Both the position numbers and the translations under genes were made by a program. Under the pieces are notes generated by a model, which saw only the letters and a program-made list of their open reading frames with translations, was not told the DNA's origin and made no database searches. Shown piece by piece: positions 45,852 to 57,994 of a stretch of 64,000 nt of DNA. The stretch comes from Forficula auricularia (lineage: Eukaryota; Arthropoda; Insecta; Dermaptera; Forficulidae). The stretch is taken from the NCBI GenBank assembly GCA_024734495.1, contig JALMQS010000153.1, positions 11,633,876-11,697,875 on the forward strand, given 5' to 3'. The stretch's first letter is position 1. Each line of letters begins with the position of its first letter.

Positions 45852-45909
45852 TTATGTGCTGTCTAAATGGGCTATGTTCCCGAGGACAATAAATAAAATT
45901 AAAAAAATA
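45852..45909 (+). mobile_element. 58-bp truncated SINE retrocopy with 13-bp target duplication
   Basis: TTATGTGCTGTCTAAATGGG, CTATGTTCCCGAGGACAATA and an A-rich tail. ATAATAAAGGATT (45,839-45,851) and ATAATAAGGGATT (45,910-45,922) flank it. It is the same 3' end, cut at nearly the same point, as at 40.84 kb. Confidence 0.85.
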
Positions 45910-45922
45910 ATAATAAGGGATT

Positions 45923-46855
45923 AAATTAGAACCTATGTTCATATAATTTGCTTAAAATGAGATCCCCAACAATTCCCCAGTTTTTTTAAGCTCTTTGGGA
46001 ATTACCCAGTACCTACTTACAATAAATTAAGAATTTAAAAATATATTTTTCTTCAGATTTTCGTGATTCTAGATAAAAACTTTCATTAAAATTATATTAT
46101 TTTTGGGGTTAATTTCCTAGGCTTAGTCTTGTAGTATAATAATTTTCATTTTATCACCTTAATAATTTATTAAAAACGAAATTTATATAGGTACTTATCA
46201 TTTGAATAATCTTTTAATAAGTATATTTACCCGCATAATTTCTATCTATTTTATTTCTTCATTGATTACTTTCAATTATTATACAGATAGTTTGTATAAT
46301 AACTATTATTAGTCATTGCATAAAGTTTCTCTCGGCTTCGGTTCTTTTATTAAATTTTTTTTTCTCTTTAATAAACTCGCTATCAATTTTGTTGTGGTTT
46401 CAATAGGTGAAGACATTTATATCCAGGAAAAAAACGTTTCTGTTGGCTAGTCTTATCCACTCCATATATGGTCAGCATCGAATGCTTTACAAAGATTTAT
46501 CTAGCAGCTATATTTCTATTTTGTTTATAAATATAGTCGAATGTCAAGGAGATATGTTTTTGTAAGCTCTCTCTTGAACATGTTTATGGGAGAAATGATG
46601 AGAATCAGTTATATGTTGTTTTTTTGTTTTGTTTTTTAGGATCCTTTGCTTGAAGGTTTTCGATTTCAATGGCTATATTATGACAAAAAGAAATGTTCGA
46701 AATTAATGAATATTCCTTTTTTGAATTAATATTTTTCTCTTATGGTATTCTTCCTATTTTTAGTCGTTTTGGTTTAGCACCTTGGTTTCGTTGTCCTTTT
46801 AGTGAAAGGACTTTCGAAAAGAAATAGTATTCTGTGGGTCACATTATCTTCTCAC
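45923..46855. other. AT-rich stretch, no gene seen
   Basis: Nothing recognised. Confidence 0.5.
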
Positions 46856-47389
46856 CATCATCATAAAGTAATCAGTCCTAAGAGTGGTTTGACACAACTA
46901 CTAGCTTTCATTTGACAATACTATAATTACTTTAAAAGTCCCACTCTCATATTTTTCATTAACTGGAGAAAATAATTTGATCTAATTCTTTTTCTTTCTT
47001 GTCTTTGCTTCTAAACATATCACTCAGCAATTCTGAGCTCTTTCCTAAAATTCCTTTACAAAGTTCTTTAATCCATAATCTCAGATGGATATCTGTTTCT
47101 AATTTAGAAATCTAAAACATTTTAAACTATTATAGTCAAGGTTGCTATTCTTTTGTTACACATTAAAGTTCAGACCCTATTGATCTAGTAGAAATTCCTT
47201 CATGATGTAATTCGATTTATCCATTTTATCTTCAACATATCTACTCTTATAACATAAAGTAGTGTTTTTCAACCTGTGGGTGGCGACCTCCTGGGGGTCG
47301 CGAAGCCCAGCAAAAAATAAAAAAAAAGTTTAAAAATATACTTTTATTAAGAAAATGTTAATTAAAGGACATTTGTAGGTTAACACAAA

Positions 47390-47650
47390 TTATGGGTATT
47401 CTGATTTTCTTTTTAACCAAAAGATATCCAAATTGACAGACTTGAATTTTAAGTGCAACATTTCATCGGCAGATAATTCCAGCAGATTTTCTTTTATGTT
47501 GGTTCCCAAACTTGCCTCATCTATAGCTGCATTTAAAAACGGATTTATATTCAACTTTTGCCCAGTGTTCTCTGATAGTTCTTGCACAGAGAAATAATGA
47601 CACAATTCTTCTTTCAAATTCTGCAAGACAATTTTCATACCAGGTATACT
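47390..47650 (-). pseudogene. hAT transposase C-terminal fragment
   Basis: On the minus strand NPFLNAAIDEASLGTNIKEN, then LLELSADEMLHLKFKSVNLD and IFWLKRKSEYP, equals the 'LLELxxDxxLxxKFxxxxLxxFWxxxxxEYP' block in ZBED/FAM200-type hAT transposases. The frame stops right after EYP, where the family normally goes on to the dimerisation end (hATC). It starts at the border of the nested MITE, so the N-terminal start seen there is artificial. Confidence 0.8.
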
Positions 47651-47652
47651 TA

Positions 47653-48314
47653 TATGGGGCATTCCACGGCAAATTGGTCGGTTTGAAAAATTTTAATTTT
47701 TGATTTCCTTCATTTTTTGACATTTTTTAGTATCCAACGAAAAACTCTTCATAGTAAATTTTGAAATTTTTTTGATCACTAATTTAAAAGATATCGAATT
47801 TCGGTTTTTTTGCTCATAACTTCTTTAAAAGTGGTCTAAATTCAAATTTTTTTTACATACTTTTTAGAAAAAAATAAAAAAAAATTATTTAAAGTGTTTT
47901 TATATGCGATTTTTGAGTTCGAAAATGTTAATCTTGTTTTTGAAACTGTATGTACCCTTCGATTTTTTTGTTAATTTTTTATTTTAAACTTCTATTCATT
48001 CAAAATCAATTCAAATAACTAAAAAAAGAGAACCCAATACCAAAAACTGGTTTTAATAATGGTTAATCACGAATAAAAATTTTTCAAAATTTTTAAAAAT
48101 TGAAAAAATAATAATTATCATAGGCCCACTATCAATCTTAAAATTTGTAGAATTATGAGCAAAAAACCGAAATTCGATATCTTTTAAACCGGTGATCAAA
48201 AAAATTTCAAAATTTACCAGGAAGAGTTTTTTGATGGATACCAAAAAATGAATCAGATATCAAAAAAATTAAAAATTTTCAAACCGTCCGATTTGGCATG
48301 AAATGCCCTATACG
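47653..48314. mobile_element. palindromic MITE nested in the hAT relic (TA target)
   Basis: GGGGCATTCCACGGCAAATT on the left and the inverse AATTTGGC-type end ATTTGGCATGAAATGCCC on the right are both flanked by TA. The arms are about 170 bp (CGGTTTGAAAA...AAAAGATATCGAATTTCGGT and inverse) with small differences. TA duplication and long arms fit a Tc1/mariner-type MITE. No coding sequence. Confidence 0.8.
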
Positions 48315-48650
48315 GCCATAAAACAATTTAATTTCTTCACTTCTCAATAAAAGACTGAGTCGACGAAAAGGAATCGAAGAAAAATATGTCTATTATAGGT
48401 ACTTAATTGTGTATTTAGCCGATAACTAATTATAAAAATTAATAAAAATGCTGTACGGATTTGATATTTGTAACATAATAAAATACAGATTACAAACAGC
48501 GTGGGGTAGGGGGTCGCGAATTTTTTTTTAATACTAAGGGGGTCGCGTCATGAAAAAGGTTGAAAAACACTGACATAAAGTATCATATTTCAAAGGTCTT
48601 CTCTATCTACAATCCATGTTTCAGATCCATACAGCTTGATATTTCATACA

Positions 48651-50520
48651 TACTAGTATGTCTTCCACTCTTTCAACAACATTCTAGTATTTTTATTTTC
48701 TTGGATCTAGGTCAAAAAAGCATACAAATTTTTTTTCTAGTTAAACTCCACTTTTAAGCAGCAATTCGAATTAATTTTTTAATTTCAATTCTTCATTTTT
48801 TAAATATTTTATTAGTTACTAGAGGTGTCATTGCTACGGAATATCAATATCATTTGAATGTTAAAAGTTCCATTTAACTAACCCGACCGGGAATCGACGC
48901 ACTTCCTTACTGGGAAGTCAATGATCTAGACAATCTTGAGAATGATCTAGCTAATAGATTAAGAAACTCATGTTATGATTATATTTTTATTTGAAAATAA
49001 TACGAATTTTAATAATTGTAAATTTCCATTACTTGGATATGCCGTAATTTTGGCCTCCATTTTATTTGCTCATCATAATTTTTTTTATTTCAAGAATCTA
49101 ATGCTTCCTGACTATTTACAAACACTTAATATCATTAAATTAATTTAGTTAATGATATTATTATTCACATTAAGGTCAATTATTTTATTATTTTGTTACA
49201 TTTAGATTATTTAGAAGAATTACGATTTAGTTCAAAAGGATTGTTAATTTTATATTGAGTTATTTTTGGAATTTTAAAATTCAATTAAGGGAGCTTATAC
49301 TTAAACCCTCAAGATCTTTCCCAAGGGGATCTTCCGAGCATGTCTTCCCTAACGCCCGACCAGAGACAGACCACACTCTTGCTGTTAAACCACACTCATG
49401 CCATCAAATTGCACCCTATATATCATTCTCACATTTATCGGCTCTATATTAAGATAATATTTAAGAAAGGATATTTAAGAGCAGAGATATCAAGATAATA
49501 GAAATATATATAGACAATTGTTACATTCAACAAAAAAAAACTCTCATTAACTAAAATAAGTTGAGGATTAGAATGTTATCTCCTTCTTTTCCTGTAAATG
49601 TAATGCTTGGTTTGTAAGGGTGTAATTTATTTCACAATCCAAGCCTTTTCCTTTCTTTTCTTTTTTTCTTAAAAATAAAAATCAAGATTTTTTCTGCTAT
49701 TGTTACAAACGCTCTCTTCTGTGCCATATTTTATTCTAGAACGGCGCCATTTTAGTTATTTTTTTTCGTTATGGAATATTATCACGCAACTCATCTAGAT
49801 AATATATTCGATCTCGTTGACCTTCTGAAATTCATGAATAGTATCAAACCAATTTGATTTTATTCAAAATATTTTCTTTCATATTCAAAAATTTTCAATT
49901 CTACTTTATATAACAATTTTTAATAAGCGTTTGGATTCATACTTATAAACAAAAAAACACATTTTTAATTCTATATAATTGCAGGAGCCCTAATACCTAT
50001 TAATTAGTATCCCTTTGATGGATACAAACTAATTAAACTAATTGGCTTAATCTGATACTTCATATTTGTTGTAATTTGTTTCTTCCAATTGAAATTCCAT
50101 AAATACCAACAATTTCATCTTCAGTTCGAGATTTTTTCTCAAATTCTTTTCTCAGAATACATAAGTGAACTTTGACTTTATTACTCTTATAAAACTCATT
50201 TATAATTAAGTGGAAAAGTATCGCAGAAAGCTCACCTTATAACCTCTAAAAAATTGATTATTAAGTTCACTATACTCTATTTTATGAGGCAACTTTAACT
50301 GTGTGTCTTAAATAATAATAAATGTCATTATAAAATCAAAACAGTATGTTGTTTTCCTATAAAGGTAATGTAATGTTCGGCAACTAAAAGCCTTCGCGCA
50401 GGATTCGTTCAATTCAGGTCGTATCAGCATACTTAATTATATTTATTAAAACTTTTTGATGAAAACCATATTTTACACTATTAAATAACATATAAATATA
50501 AAAAAACGAGGCAACGTTTG
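48651..50520. other. AT-rich stretch with a tRNA-like patch at 48.88 kb
   Basis: On the minus strand 48,955-48,880 reads like a SINE head (GTCGATTCCCGGTCGGG as box B side). The patch at 49,300-49,410 is less AT-rich and contains CACTCTTGCTGTTAAACCAC, possibly another SINE relic. Otherwise nothing is seen. Confidence 0.4.
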
Positions 50521-50524
50521 GATT

Positions 50525-50646
50525 ATTCCATCTATGATCGTTGTTATGGAAGCAGAGAAGCAATTTGAGTTGAATTTTCGAACTGTCCTCCTATAAATTC
50601 AACTTATAGTTACTTCTCTGATTCCATAATAGCATCTTTTAGATGA
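50525..50646. repeat. fold-back repeat, 122 bp
   Basis: TTCCATCTATGATCGTTGTT, ATGGAAGCAGAGAAG and GAGTTGAATTTT pair with AAATTCAACTTATAG, CTTCTCTGATTCCAT and AATAGCATCTTTTAGATGA. The arms are about 53 bp with a 15-base loop. It may be a small MITE; no duplication was identified. Confidence 0.65.
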
Positions 50647-50861
50647 GCACTATTTAACCATCACAGAAGAATTGATCAAAAGACCGTTTGCTGTATATGT
50701 TTATTATTTATTTAAAAATATAATTATAATAAAAAGTTTTTTCAACGATTGAACTTCAACTAGCAAATTTTCAACAAACTCCAAAAGTTATGTTGATTTG
50801 AGCCTTCGGTAGATGGGATATTTTTAATTAAAATCGCATAGATTAAGTATTTTTTAACCGA

Positions 50862-51780
50862 CTTCAAAAAAGGAGGAGGTTCTCTATTCGACTGATTTTT
50901 TTTTTGTCTATGTTACCTCGTATCTCCGTCAATTGTGAACCGATTTTGAAAAAAAAATTGCATTGGGCTCAGTCTAGCTTTCGATTGGTCCCGTTTTTTC
51001 ATTGGTATTAGACCTTTTTTGTTAGGTTTGTTCAGGCCTAACTTCTTTGTTTAAGAACCGATTTCGATGGTTCTTTTTTTATTGGAAAGGGGGTATCTTA
51101 GGGATGGTGCCATATTAATTTGGTCAAGTTCTGATGATATGATCAACGACGAAATAACATAAATCTCCAATTCTTATGACCAAATAATCGAAATTATAAT
51201 AAATAAAATCTCTTATAAAAAAATCTTAAAACATTCATTTAAAACCCTCAAACGTTTCGAGAGAATTTCTATATTTATGATTTGAATTTTATTATCATTT
51301 TCTGATTCATTCGCCTGACCTTTTCTCTTATGAGATGCATGCAAGGTATTATATTAAGTCACTATTAATAACATCACTAAAAAGAGAAAATAAAAATAAC
51401 TTTAAGAAAAAAATAAAACCGACTTCAAAAAAATTAAATTCAACAAATAAAATCCACTAAAAGGTATAAAATAATTATCTTATTTAGTTACAACTAAACG
51501 ACGAAATATTAACATGAAATTACTTTTTGAAGTCGGTGCCAAATAAACTATACCTATAAGCGAGCGTACCCGCCAAACGTACTAAATAAGATCCGTCGAG
51601 TGCGATTCATAAAATTTATATGTTTGGCACCTTCTTCAAAAAGTAATTTCATGTTAATATTTCGTCGTTTAGTTGTAACTAAATAAGATAATAATTATTT
51701 TATACCTTTTAGTGTATTTTGTTTGTTGCATTTAATTTTTTTGAAGTCGGTTTTATTTTTTTCTTAAAAATTATTTTGAT
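50862..51780 (+). mobile_element. ACCGACTTC repeat, copy 2, with a 213-bp insertion
   Basis: It follows copy 1 from AACCGACTTCAAAAAAGGAG through TCTGATGATATGATCA, is broken at 51,146-51,358, resumes with TCACTATTAATAACATCACT and runs through the palindromic centre (GGCACCTTC..) to the inverse end. Without the insertion it is about 706 bp, near the length of copy 1. Confidence 0.85.
51146..51358. mobile_element. 213-bp insertion flanked by TCA
   Basis: Comparison with the uninterrupted copies shows that ACGACGAAATAACATAAATC...GGTATTATATTAAG is extra; TCA is present on both sides (51,143-51,145; 51,359-51,361) but once in the other copies. No inverted ends are obvious, so the mechanism is unclear. 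Confidence 0.65.
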
Positions 51781-54700
51781 GAGATATTTTCAATGTAAAA
51801 CAAAACTTATTGATCTACAATATGGAATCATTATCAAATATTTTGAAAATTTTGTCAACAGATGATTACAGTAGAAATTCTACAATTTTCACTGTTCGAT
51901 TTCATTTAAATCAATACCATGTTATCCTTTAGGTATTTTCTTATGAAAAATCTAATAAATATCTTTCTAGATACAAACCTTTGGTTTAGTTTTGTTCAGA
52001 TCACTCTCCCTTTTCACCGCATTAAAAACTTCCTACATCATCATGATCTTATAATCTAACATTTTAGTCAAGAAACGATCTTTTAAGAAAGATTATTAAG
52101 AAATAATTTTAAACTTATATAACCTTCGGCCCAGATGCATCTGGCCTTTGTGGGGAGCTTGTCGAGATCTGAATATGGAAGGTTATACCTAATATGTCTA
52201 AGTGCCTTTCGATCTTTTTCTTTCACTCCGAACGTAAACCATGACCACCGATGACACTTTACCTTTATATATAGACAGATATTCGGAAAGATAGCTAAAA
52301 AATTAGTCCCATTTTGAATCATAAAAATCAATCAATTAAATAACATTTGAAACTGGTCAATGAAAGTATTTATTGGCTACTACATATAATTTATTAATAA
52401 AAGATTAATTACATTGCTTAAGGAGACCAGAAGAGCGTAGAGGTTCTAATAACTAATAGATTATGCCCTATAATATGTTCATGAAAAAGCAAATAATGAG
52501 TATTAAACATATACTTTCTTCAAAATTGAAAAGTTTTGGCTTTTACTCTAACTAATTCACCTGCTAAGCAATTTCTGTTAATTTTCAAAGTTTTCACATT
52601 TTTTTTCTTTAAGAAGAAAGTTAACGAAACAATCTAACTAACTTTTCACTTCTCATTTTACCCTTTATTTTTGATCACCCCTTGATAATTCACTCTTTTC
52701 ACATGAGTGAAGGCCCCTCATTTACATACATTCATTATTGTCTAATTCAGCATTAATTCATTGAATAGCTCTTCACACCCGCCCTTTCTAATTGTAGAAC
52801 CTGCCACTCAAACTTCTTATATTAATCTTTATTGATTTTTTTCTACCCAGCATGATTCACTGATTTTTACTAATAAACCTCCCGAAGGGCTTTTATAGAG
52901 GCTCTCTTTTTAATAAATTCCTTTACATAATTGTATGAATGAAGCTTTCAATTTTCATTTCTGTTTCATTTATTTTTCTTTTAGGTTTCTTTTTGGGGAA
53001 TTCAAACTTAGGGGAATTCGGGACTGTTTATCATTTTTATAAGAAAATTCTCAAATTTTTACCATCGAATCATTGATGTATTAAATATTTATTCCCGAAA
53101 TTTGAAGTTGATCGTCTGAGAAATAAATTATTGAAAATTGTCCTTTTAACATGAAAGTAAATGGACCGAGCTTTTAAAGGGCTATAACTTCTATACAAAT
53201 TATAACATTTTCAACAAATTTATACAAATCAATAATTCAACTTTTATGAATCGAATGATACATTTTTCAATAGATTTGACATTCTAGTTAATTAGTTATT
53301 CATAATTGTAAAAATAAAAAGTTATTTGCAGCCAACAGAATATAACAAAAACTTTAGTGTAGAATTCCAACTCTATTTCTTGAAATCGTTTTTGTGTTAA
53401 ATAAATGTTTTTATAATGAGAAACAATTTATCTCAATTTTCTTTTTATTAATATTATCAAAACAAAGATTTGTATTCTAAATTAACCTCATTATTATCAA
53501 TTTTTTTAAAAAAAATTTAGTAAGCAGAAGTTGTCACTCTGCAGAAATACAAAAGATTTTTTCGTAAATCAACCAGATAGATAGGCTGTCCCGAACCTCC
53601 TTAAGTAATTTTTTTGAATTAGTCTGTACGAACTCTAGTGGATTAACTAAAAAATATTTTTTTTTTCTTGTCGTGTTTATAAATGTCTGAAACACAAGCA
53701 ATATATTTAGTCACGATTACTCAAGGAAATAAATTCTTAGAAAGTTCGTTTTGATAACAAATTCTTATTTTTTAAATAGAAGAAAAAAACTTCCTGTTCA
53801 AAATTGCAGAATATCAGAAAAAAATATATCTTCGTATGGACTTGGCACTCCCTTCTCTCTGTCATCAGCCAATTGTCACTTCCATACTTTCAAAAACAGC
53901 AGCGACTGTTACTACATATTACAGAAATAACTGAAGATACATCTGACAGGAAACTTAACTGTATTGTAGAAATATATCTATTGTTAATAGATCTTTCAAA
54001 TATATTTCCTTTTAACGTATTTTCATAAACATAAAATAATTATTTATTAAAAAAAAAAAAATATTTTTCTACTAGTTTTTCTTAACCATTCTAGAAATTG
54101 GAAATGTCCGAATTTATGTTGGGAAGAGATGAAACGTTTGAAAACAATATTTCGGAAAGTGTTCGAAATATCGATTTTTTATTTCATAAGCCTGCCACTA
54201 GATTAAGACAATTAGTCACTTTAATTAAATTATTATAATAAAAAAGCATTTGGAGAGGACGGAAAAGATACATTATACCAATCGACTTGATTGAGGAATA
54301 ATGGAATTGAAATAATTATCGGAAAAGAGGTTTTTTTTATCTAATTAGATTTTTCCTCTTATTAAAAACAAGGACTAAAGATGAATAAGGACACTCGATG
54401 GTGGAGAAGCAATCTCCGGAATCGAAGCTAAAATACAAAATATACATTAATTAATGTAAAATAATTGGTTTAATAAAATTTATAAAAAAAATAAAAAAAA
54501 AAAAAAAATAAAAAAGCATTTGAGAATTTATTGAATGATTCCATATCGAAATTTTTCTGAGAATATTGGCCGACTAGTTACTGTATAGAGGAACGAATGG
54601 ATATTTTTCATCTTTTTACTGACAATTAATCACTACTCCTCTAATTGGACCTATAAGAGTAGTCTCAAACCAAAATATAAACCTGATTTGAATATAAAAT

Positions 54701-56015
54701 ACGCAAATAAAAATTTACAGATAAATTATTCAGAAGAATCTATTTATGTTATGCGAAATTATTTTGGTGAATTTCCCTTGATCAATAAAACCACAATAGA
54801 TTTTATCTGAAGGAGTTTTGAAAACATAGTGGATCTGAGGACGACGACCATGTCACTTCTAATATTAATCTGCCCAATCCTAATAGAGAGGAACATTTGG
54901 ACGCCCACATTTGAGCTCATATCTCTTCAGAATTAATGCAGAGTGAAATAGCACTTGCAAAATCGCAGAGAACGGGATGAAATTATCCCCTGCTGCCCAC
55001 TCAATCTTGACTGCAGCGTTTAATTAGGGACAGCCTTGCCAGCTTAGTGGGATAACTTTGAAAGGTATCAAGCTATAAACAAGCAAAACAAACTCAACTT
55101 GTTTACATACCTCTCCTAAGTTATTGTTCATTCATTATTATTTTAAAAACAAATTAAAATAAATTATGCAAAATCTTTTTTTTAAATGCATGATCTAGGA
55201 GAAAAATATTTTTCAAGCAGTGCTTTTTGAGTCAGTGTGTGTATCTGTTTGACTGGATTCTGATACAAACAATAATTCAAAAAGGGAAGATCAAAAAACT
55301 TATTTCTAGTGTTTGTATTATTAAATTGAGAAACTGATTAAATTTTAGACCCTCTAGCTTCAATATTTTCAGTTGAAACAATCCAGAAATGAAGAATATC
55401 TTTTGCTACGCCATTCTCAAGTTAATAGCCGTTACTTTCTGCTTACTTGACATTCGCAATGCAATATTTGATATCTATATATTGAATGTCTTCCAAAATT
55501 CTGTCATCTTTATGGCTTCTTTTCCTGACGTTTTATCTATTGCTTGTGAAAAAGTTTTTCGTACGGTAAAATATGCCTCTTAAAAAATGCGACTACACTA
55601 TGCCCCATCGACTGGATGATAGAGGCTAGGTGATGGTAAATACATTACATTTTTGCACAAATCATGCATTTCTTTTAGACGACTAGATGCATTATCTAAC
55701 TAAAATCAACAACATTTTAAAATCAAGATTTAATTACTTGCACTACCTTTCAGCTTAACGACAAAAACAGTTTTCAAGCCAGTCCGCAAAAATAATTGTT
55801 GTCATCCAAGCTTTTCTATTTATCTCCAATGAACAGGTAATTCTCGTAGGATTTGTAGTAGGCTACATCTAACAGAAACGATAATTCGAATTTAGAGAGC
55901 AATAATTGAAATTTCGGCATCAAATTATAACTCGATAATCGAAATCTCCGTAATCAAAAGAGTCAAATTCTTATATCGATAATGTTTGGAGCTATAATTT
56001 GATCAATTTTTCCTC
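51781..56015. other. AT-rich stretch, about 4 kb, no gene seen
   Basis: The frames at 52,083-52,331 (minus), 53,804-54,028 and 55,389-55,583 (plus) show no conserved motif. A long A-rich tract lies at 54,479-54,517. The patch at 54,960-55,050 is less AT-rich. I recognise no mobile element border. Confidence 0.45.
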
Positions 56016-56017
56016 TT

Positions 56018-56308
56018 CTCTTCGATAATGCAAGAGTCTTTCGAGATCCATAGGGGCTGCATCGAGGGGTGATCCGCGATTGTAAGTAGGTGTACACCTC
56101 TTTGTAAGTATTTTGGAAGTACTTGGAAATATTTGAAAGCACTTGGGAATATTTTGAAGTACTTGGAAATATTTGGAAGTACTTGGAAATATTTGGAATT
56201 ACTTGGAAATATTTGGAAGTGCAAGTGGAAGTAGGTGTACAGCATATTAGGTCACGGTTCACCCCTCGGGCTGCATCTTCCTGGTGTATCCCTTCTTGCA
56301 TTGAAAAA
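56018..56308 (+). mobile_element. LINE 3'-UTR fragment interrupted by a MITE
   Basis: CTCTTCGATAATGCAAGAGT, CTTTCGAGATCCATAGGGGC and, after the MITE, GGGCTGCATCTTCCTGGTGT, CCCTTCTTGCATTGAAAAAA match 37,385-37,475 step by step. So this is a LINE insertion truncated to its last 90 bases or so, later hit by the MITE. Confidence 0.8.
56063..56268. mobile_element. 206-bp MITE, CGAGGGGTGAACC family, copy 2, with 20-bp internal array
   Basis: The ends CGAGGGGTGATCCGCG and the inverse CACGGTTCACCCCTCG are as in copy 1; GGCTGCAT flanks both sides (56,055-56,062; 56,269-56,276). The centre (about 56,100-56,220) consists of about six units of GAAGTACTTGGAAATATTTG, a 20-bp period. The frames translating it as SKYFQVLPN repeats are artefacts of this array. 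Confidence 0.9.
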
Positions 56309-56690
56309 AAGCTGAAATTTTAGACATTTTCACCCCTGTGCAAGTTACAGTTTTCTAGCTCAAAATCTTCGCTGAAAAGTAAATGCCAAATCACAAGTAT
56401 TTGTAAAGATCTTGAAAATATTTTCATTTTTTTTTCTTTGAATAGCTTTTATTATTATTAATATGGTCAAACTAAAGCTCACAAGAGAGGAATATTAATT
56501 AACCCTAAGTTTAAAGTATAATTTCTTTTTATTTGCTAAGATTTTGAATTAGGTACTTTCTGATCATTAATTTATTATTTTATTTGATTTACTTTATTTG
56601 TTCTAAGGTTGCTTTTAAGAATGAAAGCGTGATGAAACCGGAGAAAAAACTTACAATTTATTTTATAAATTTTTCCTAGTTTCACCCTTT
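56309..56690. other. AT-rich spacer, nothing recognised
   Basis: No open frame, repeat border or RNA-like motif seen. Confidence 0.5.
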
Positions 56691-56699
56691 TAATATTTG

Positions 56700-57404
56700 A
56701 ACTAAATAAAAATAATTTTTAAGAAAAAAATAAAAACCGACTTCAAAAAATTAAATGCAACAAATAAAATACACTAAAAGGTATAAAATAATTATTATCT
56801 TATTTAGTTACAACTAAACTACGAAATATTAACATGAAATTACTTTTTGAAGTCGGTGCCAAACAAGAGTTCAAGGCTAATTTATAAAGCGAGCGTACCT
56901 AATTTCAAACGTAAGCACTAAGCGATGCGACTATGCGCGCTTCTTCTTTCTTTCACCGATTTAAAAAAGTAATTTCATGTTAATATACTTTCGTAAAGCT
57001 GCAACTAAATAAGATAATAATTATTTTATACCTTTTTATAGTGTATTTATTTGTTGCATTTAATTTTGGAAGTCGGTTTTTATTTTTTTCTAAAATTATT
57101 TTTATTTAAAATTTTTCTTTTTATGATGTTAGTTGGGCTAAGTGCAGTTGAGACATAGAACTTGACTAAATAAATATGAATAATTATCCCTAAGACACTC
57201 TCTTTCGATAAAAAAGGTCGATATCGGTTCATAAACAAAGAGTAAAATAAACTAATCAAAAAGGCCTTACCTATGAAAAAACGGTCGTGGACACGCTTTC
57301 AGACTGGATCCAATGCGTTTTTCAAAATGGCTGACAATTATGACATATGAGGCAATCATATATAAAAAAAAAATCAGTCGAATAGAGAACCTCCTCCTTT
57401 TAAC
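56700..57404 (-). mobile_element. ACCGACTTC repeat, copy 3 (inverted)
   Basis: Read on the minus strand it goes from GTCAGTTAAAAGGAGGAGGT (57,404) through a diverged body to the palindromic centre near 56,900 and ends at about 56,700 with TTTTTAAAAAT-type text. It differs from the others in the centre (GAGTTCAAGGCTAATTTATA, CGATGCGACTATGCGCGC). Its outer end meets that of copy 4 head to head. Confidence 0.75.
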
Positions 57405-57438
57405 TGACTTCAAAAAAGGAGGAGGTTCTCTATTCGAT

Positions 57439-57476
<38 letters not shown>

Positions 57477-57994
57477 TGCCTATGTTACCTCATATCTCCG
57501 CCAATTGTCAACTGATTTTGAAAATTTTTTTGCATTGGGTCCAGTCTAGCTTCCGATTGGTCCCATTTTTTTTCGATTTTTTCATAGGTATTAGACCTTT
57601 TTTATTAGGTTTGTTTAGGTTTGTTTAGACCTAACCTCTTTGTTTATGAACCGATTTCGATGGTTCTTTTTTTATCCCAAAGGGGTGTCTTAGATGGTGT
57701 CATATTAATTTGGTCAAGTTCTGATGATATGATCACTATTAATAACATCACTAAAAAGAGAAAATAAAAATAATTTTTAAGAAAAAAATAAAACCGACTT
57801 CAAAAAATTAAGTGCAACAAATATAAAAATACACTAAAAGGTATAAAATAATTATTATCTTATTTAGTTACAACTAAACGACGAAATATTAACACGAAAT
57901 TACTTTTTGAAGTTGGTGCCAAACATATACCTTTTATGAATCGCACTCGACGGATCTTACTTAGTACGTTTGGCGGGTACGCTCGCTTATAGGT

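Larger units (their letters stand above)
47260..48572 (-). mobile_element. hAT element relic with 8-bp target duplication, carrying a nested MITE
   Basis: The ends are TAGTGTTTTTCAACCTGTGG (47,260; the first base would be C in an intact element) and the inverse AAGGTTGAAAAACACTG (48,572). ACATAAAG flanks both sides (47,252-47,259; 48,573-48,580). Inside, from right to left, are 5' non-coding DNA, a nested 660-bp palindromic MITE, and the last part of a transposase. Most of the transposase gene is gone. Confidence 0.85.
46860..48650 (-). mobile_element. decayed LINE 3' half, split by a hAT element
   Basis: On the minus strand, 48,640-48,585 reads LYGSETWIVDRED, the 'LYGSETWTLxxxD' motif found after the RT domain of several LINE groups. 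After removal of the hAT insertion at 47,260-48,572 the sequence continues to the 47.1-kb patch and to the TAAGAGTGGTTTGACACAAC stretch at 46,880, both shared with other places in the window. Stops abound. The borders are guesses. Confidence 0.5.

Noticed and set aside
55963..56323. Three overlapping frames with SKYFQVLPN-like or EIFEVLGN-like repeats
   Set aside because: They are translations of the 20-bp array inside the MITE; because 20 is not a multiple of 3, the peptides repeat only every three units.
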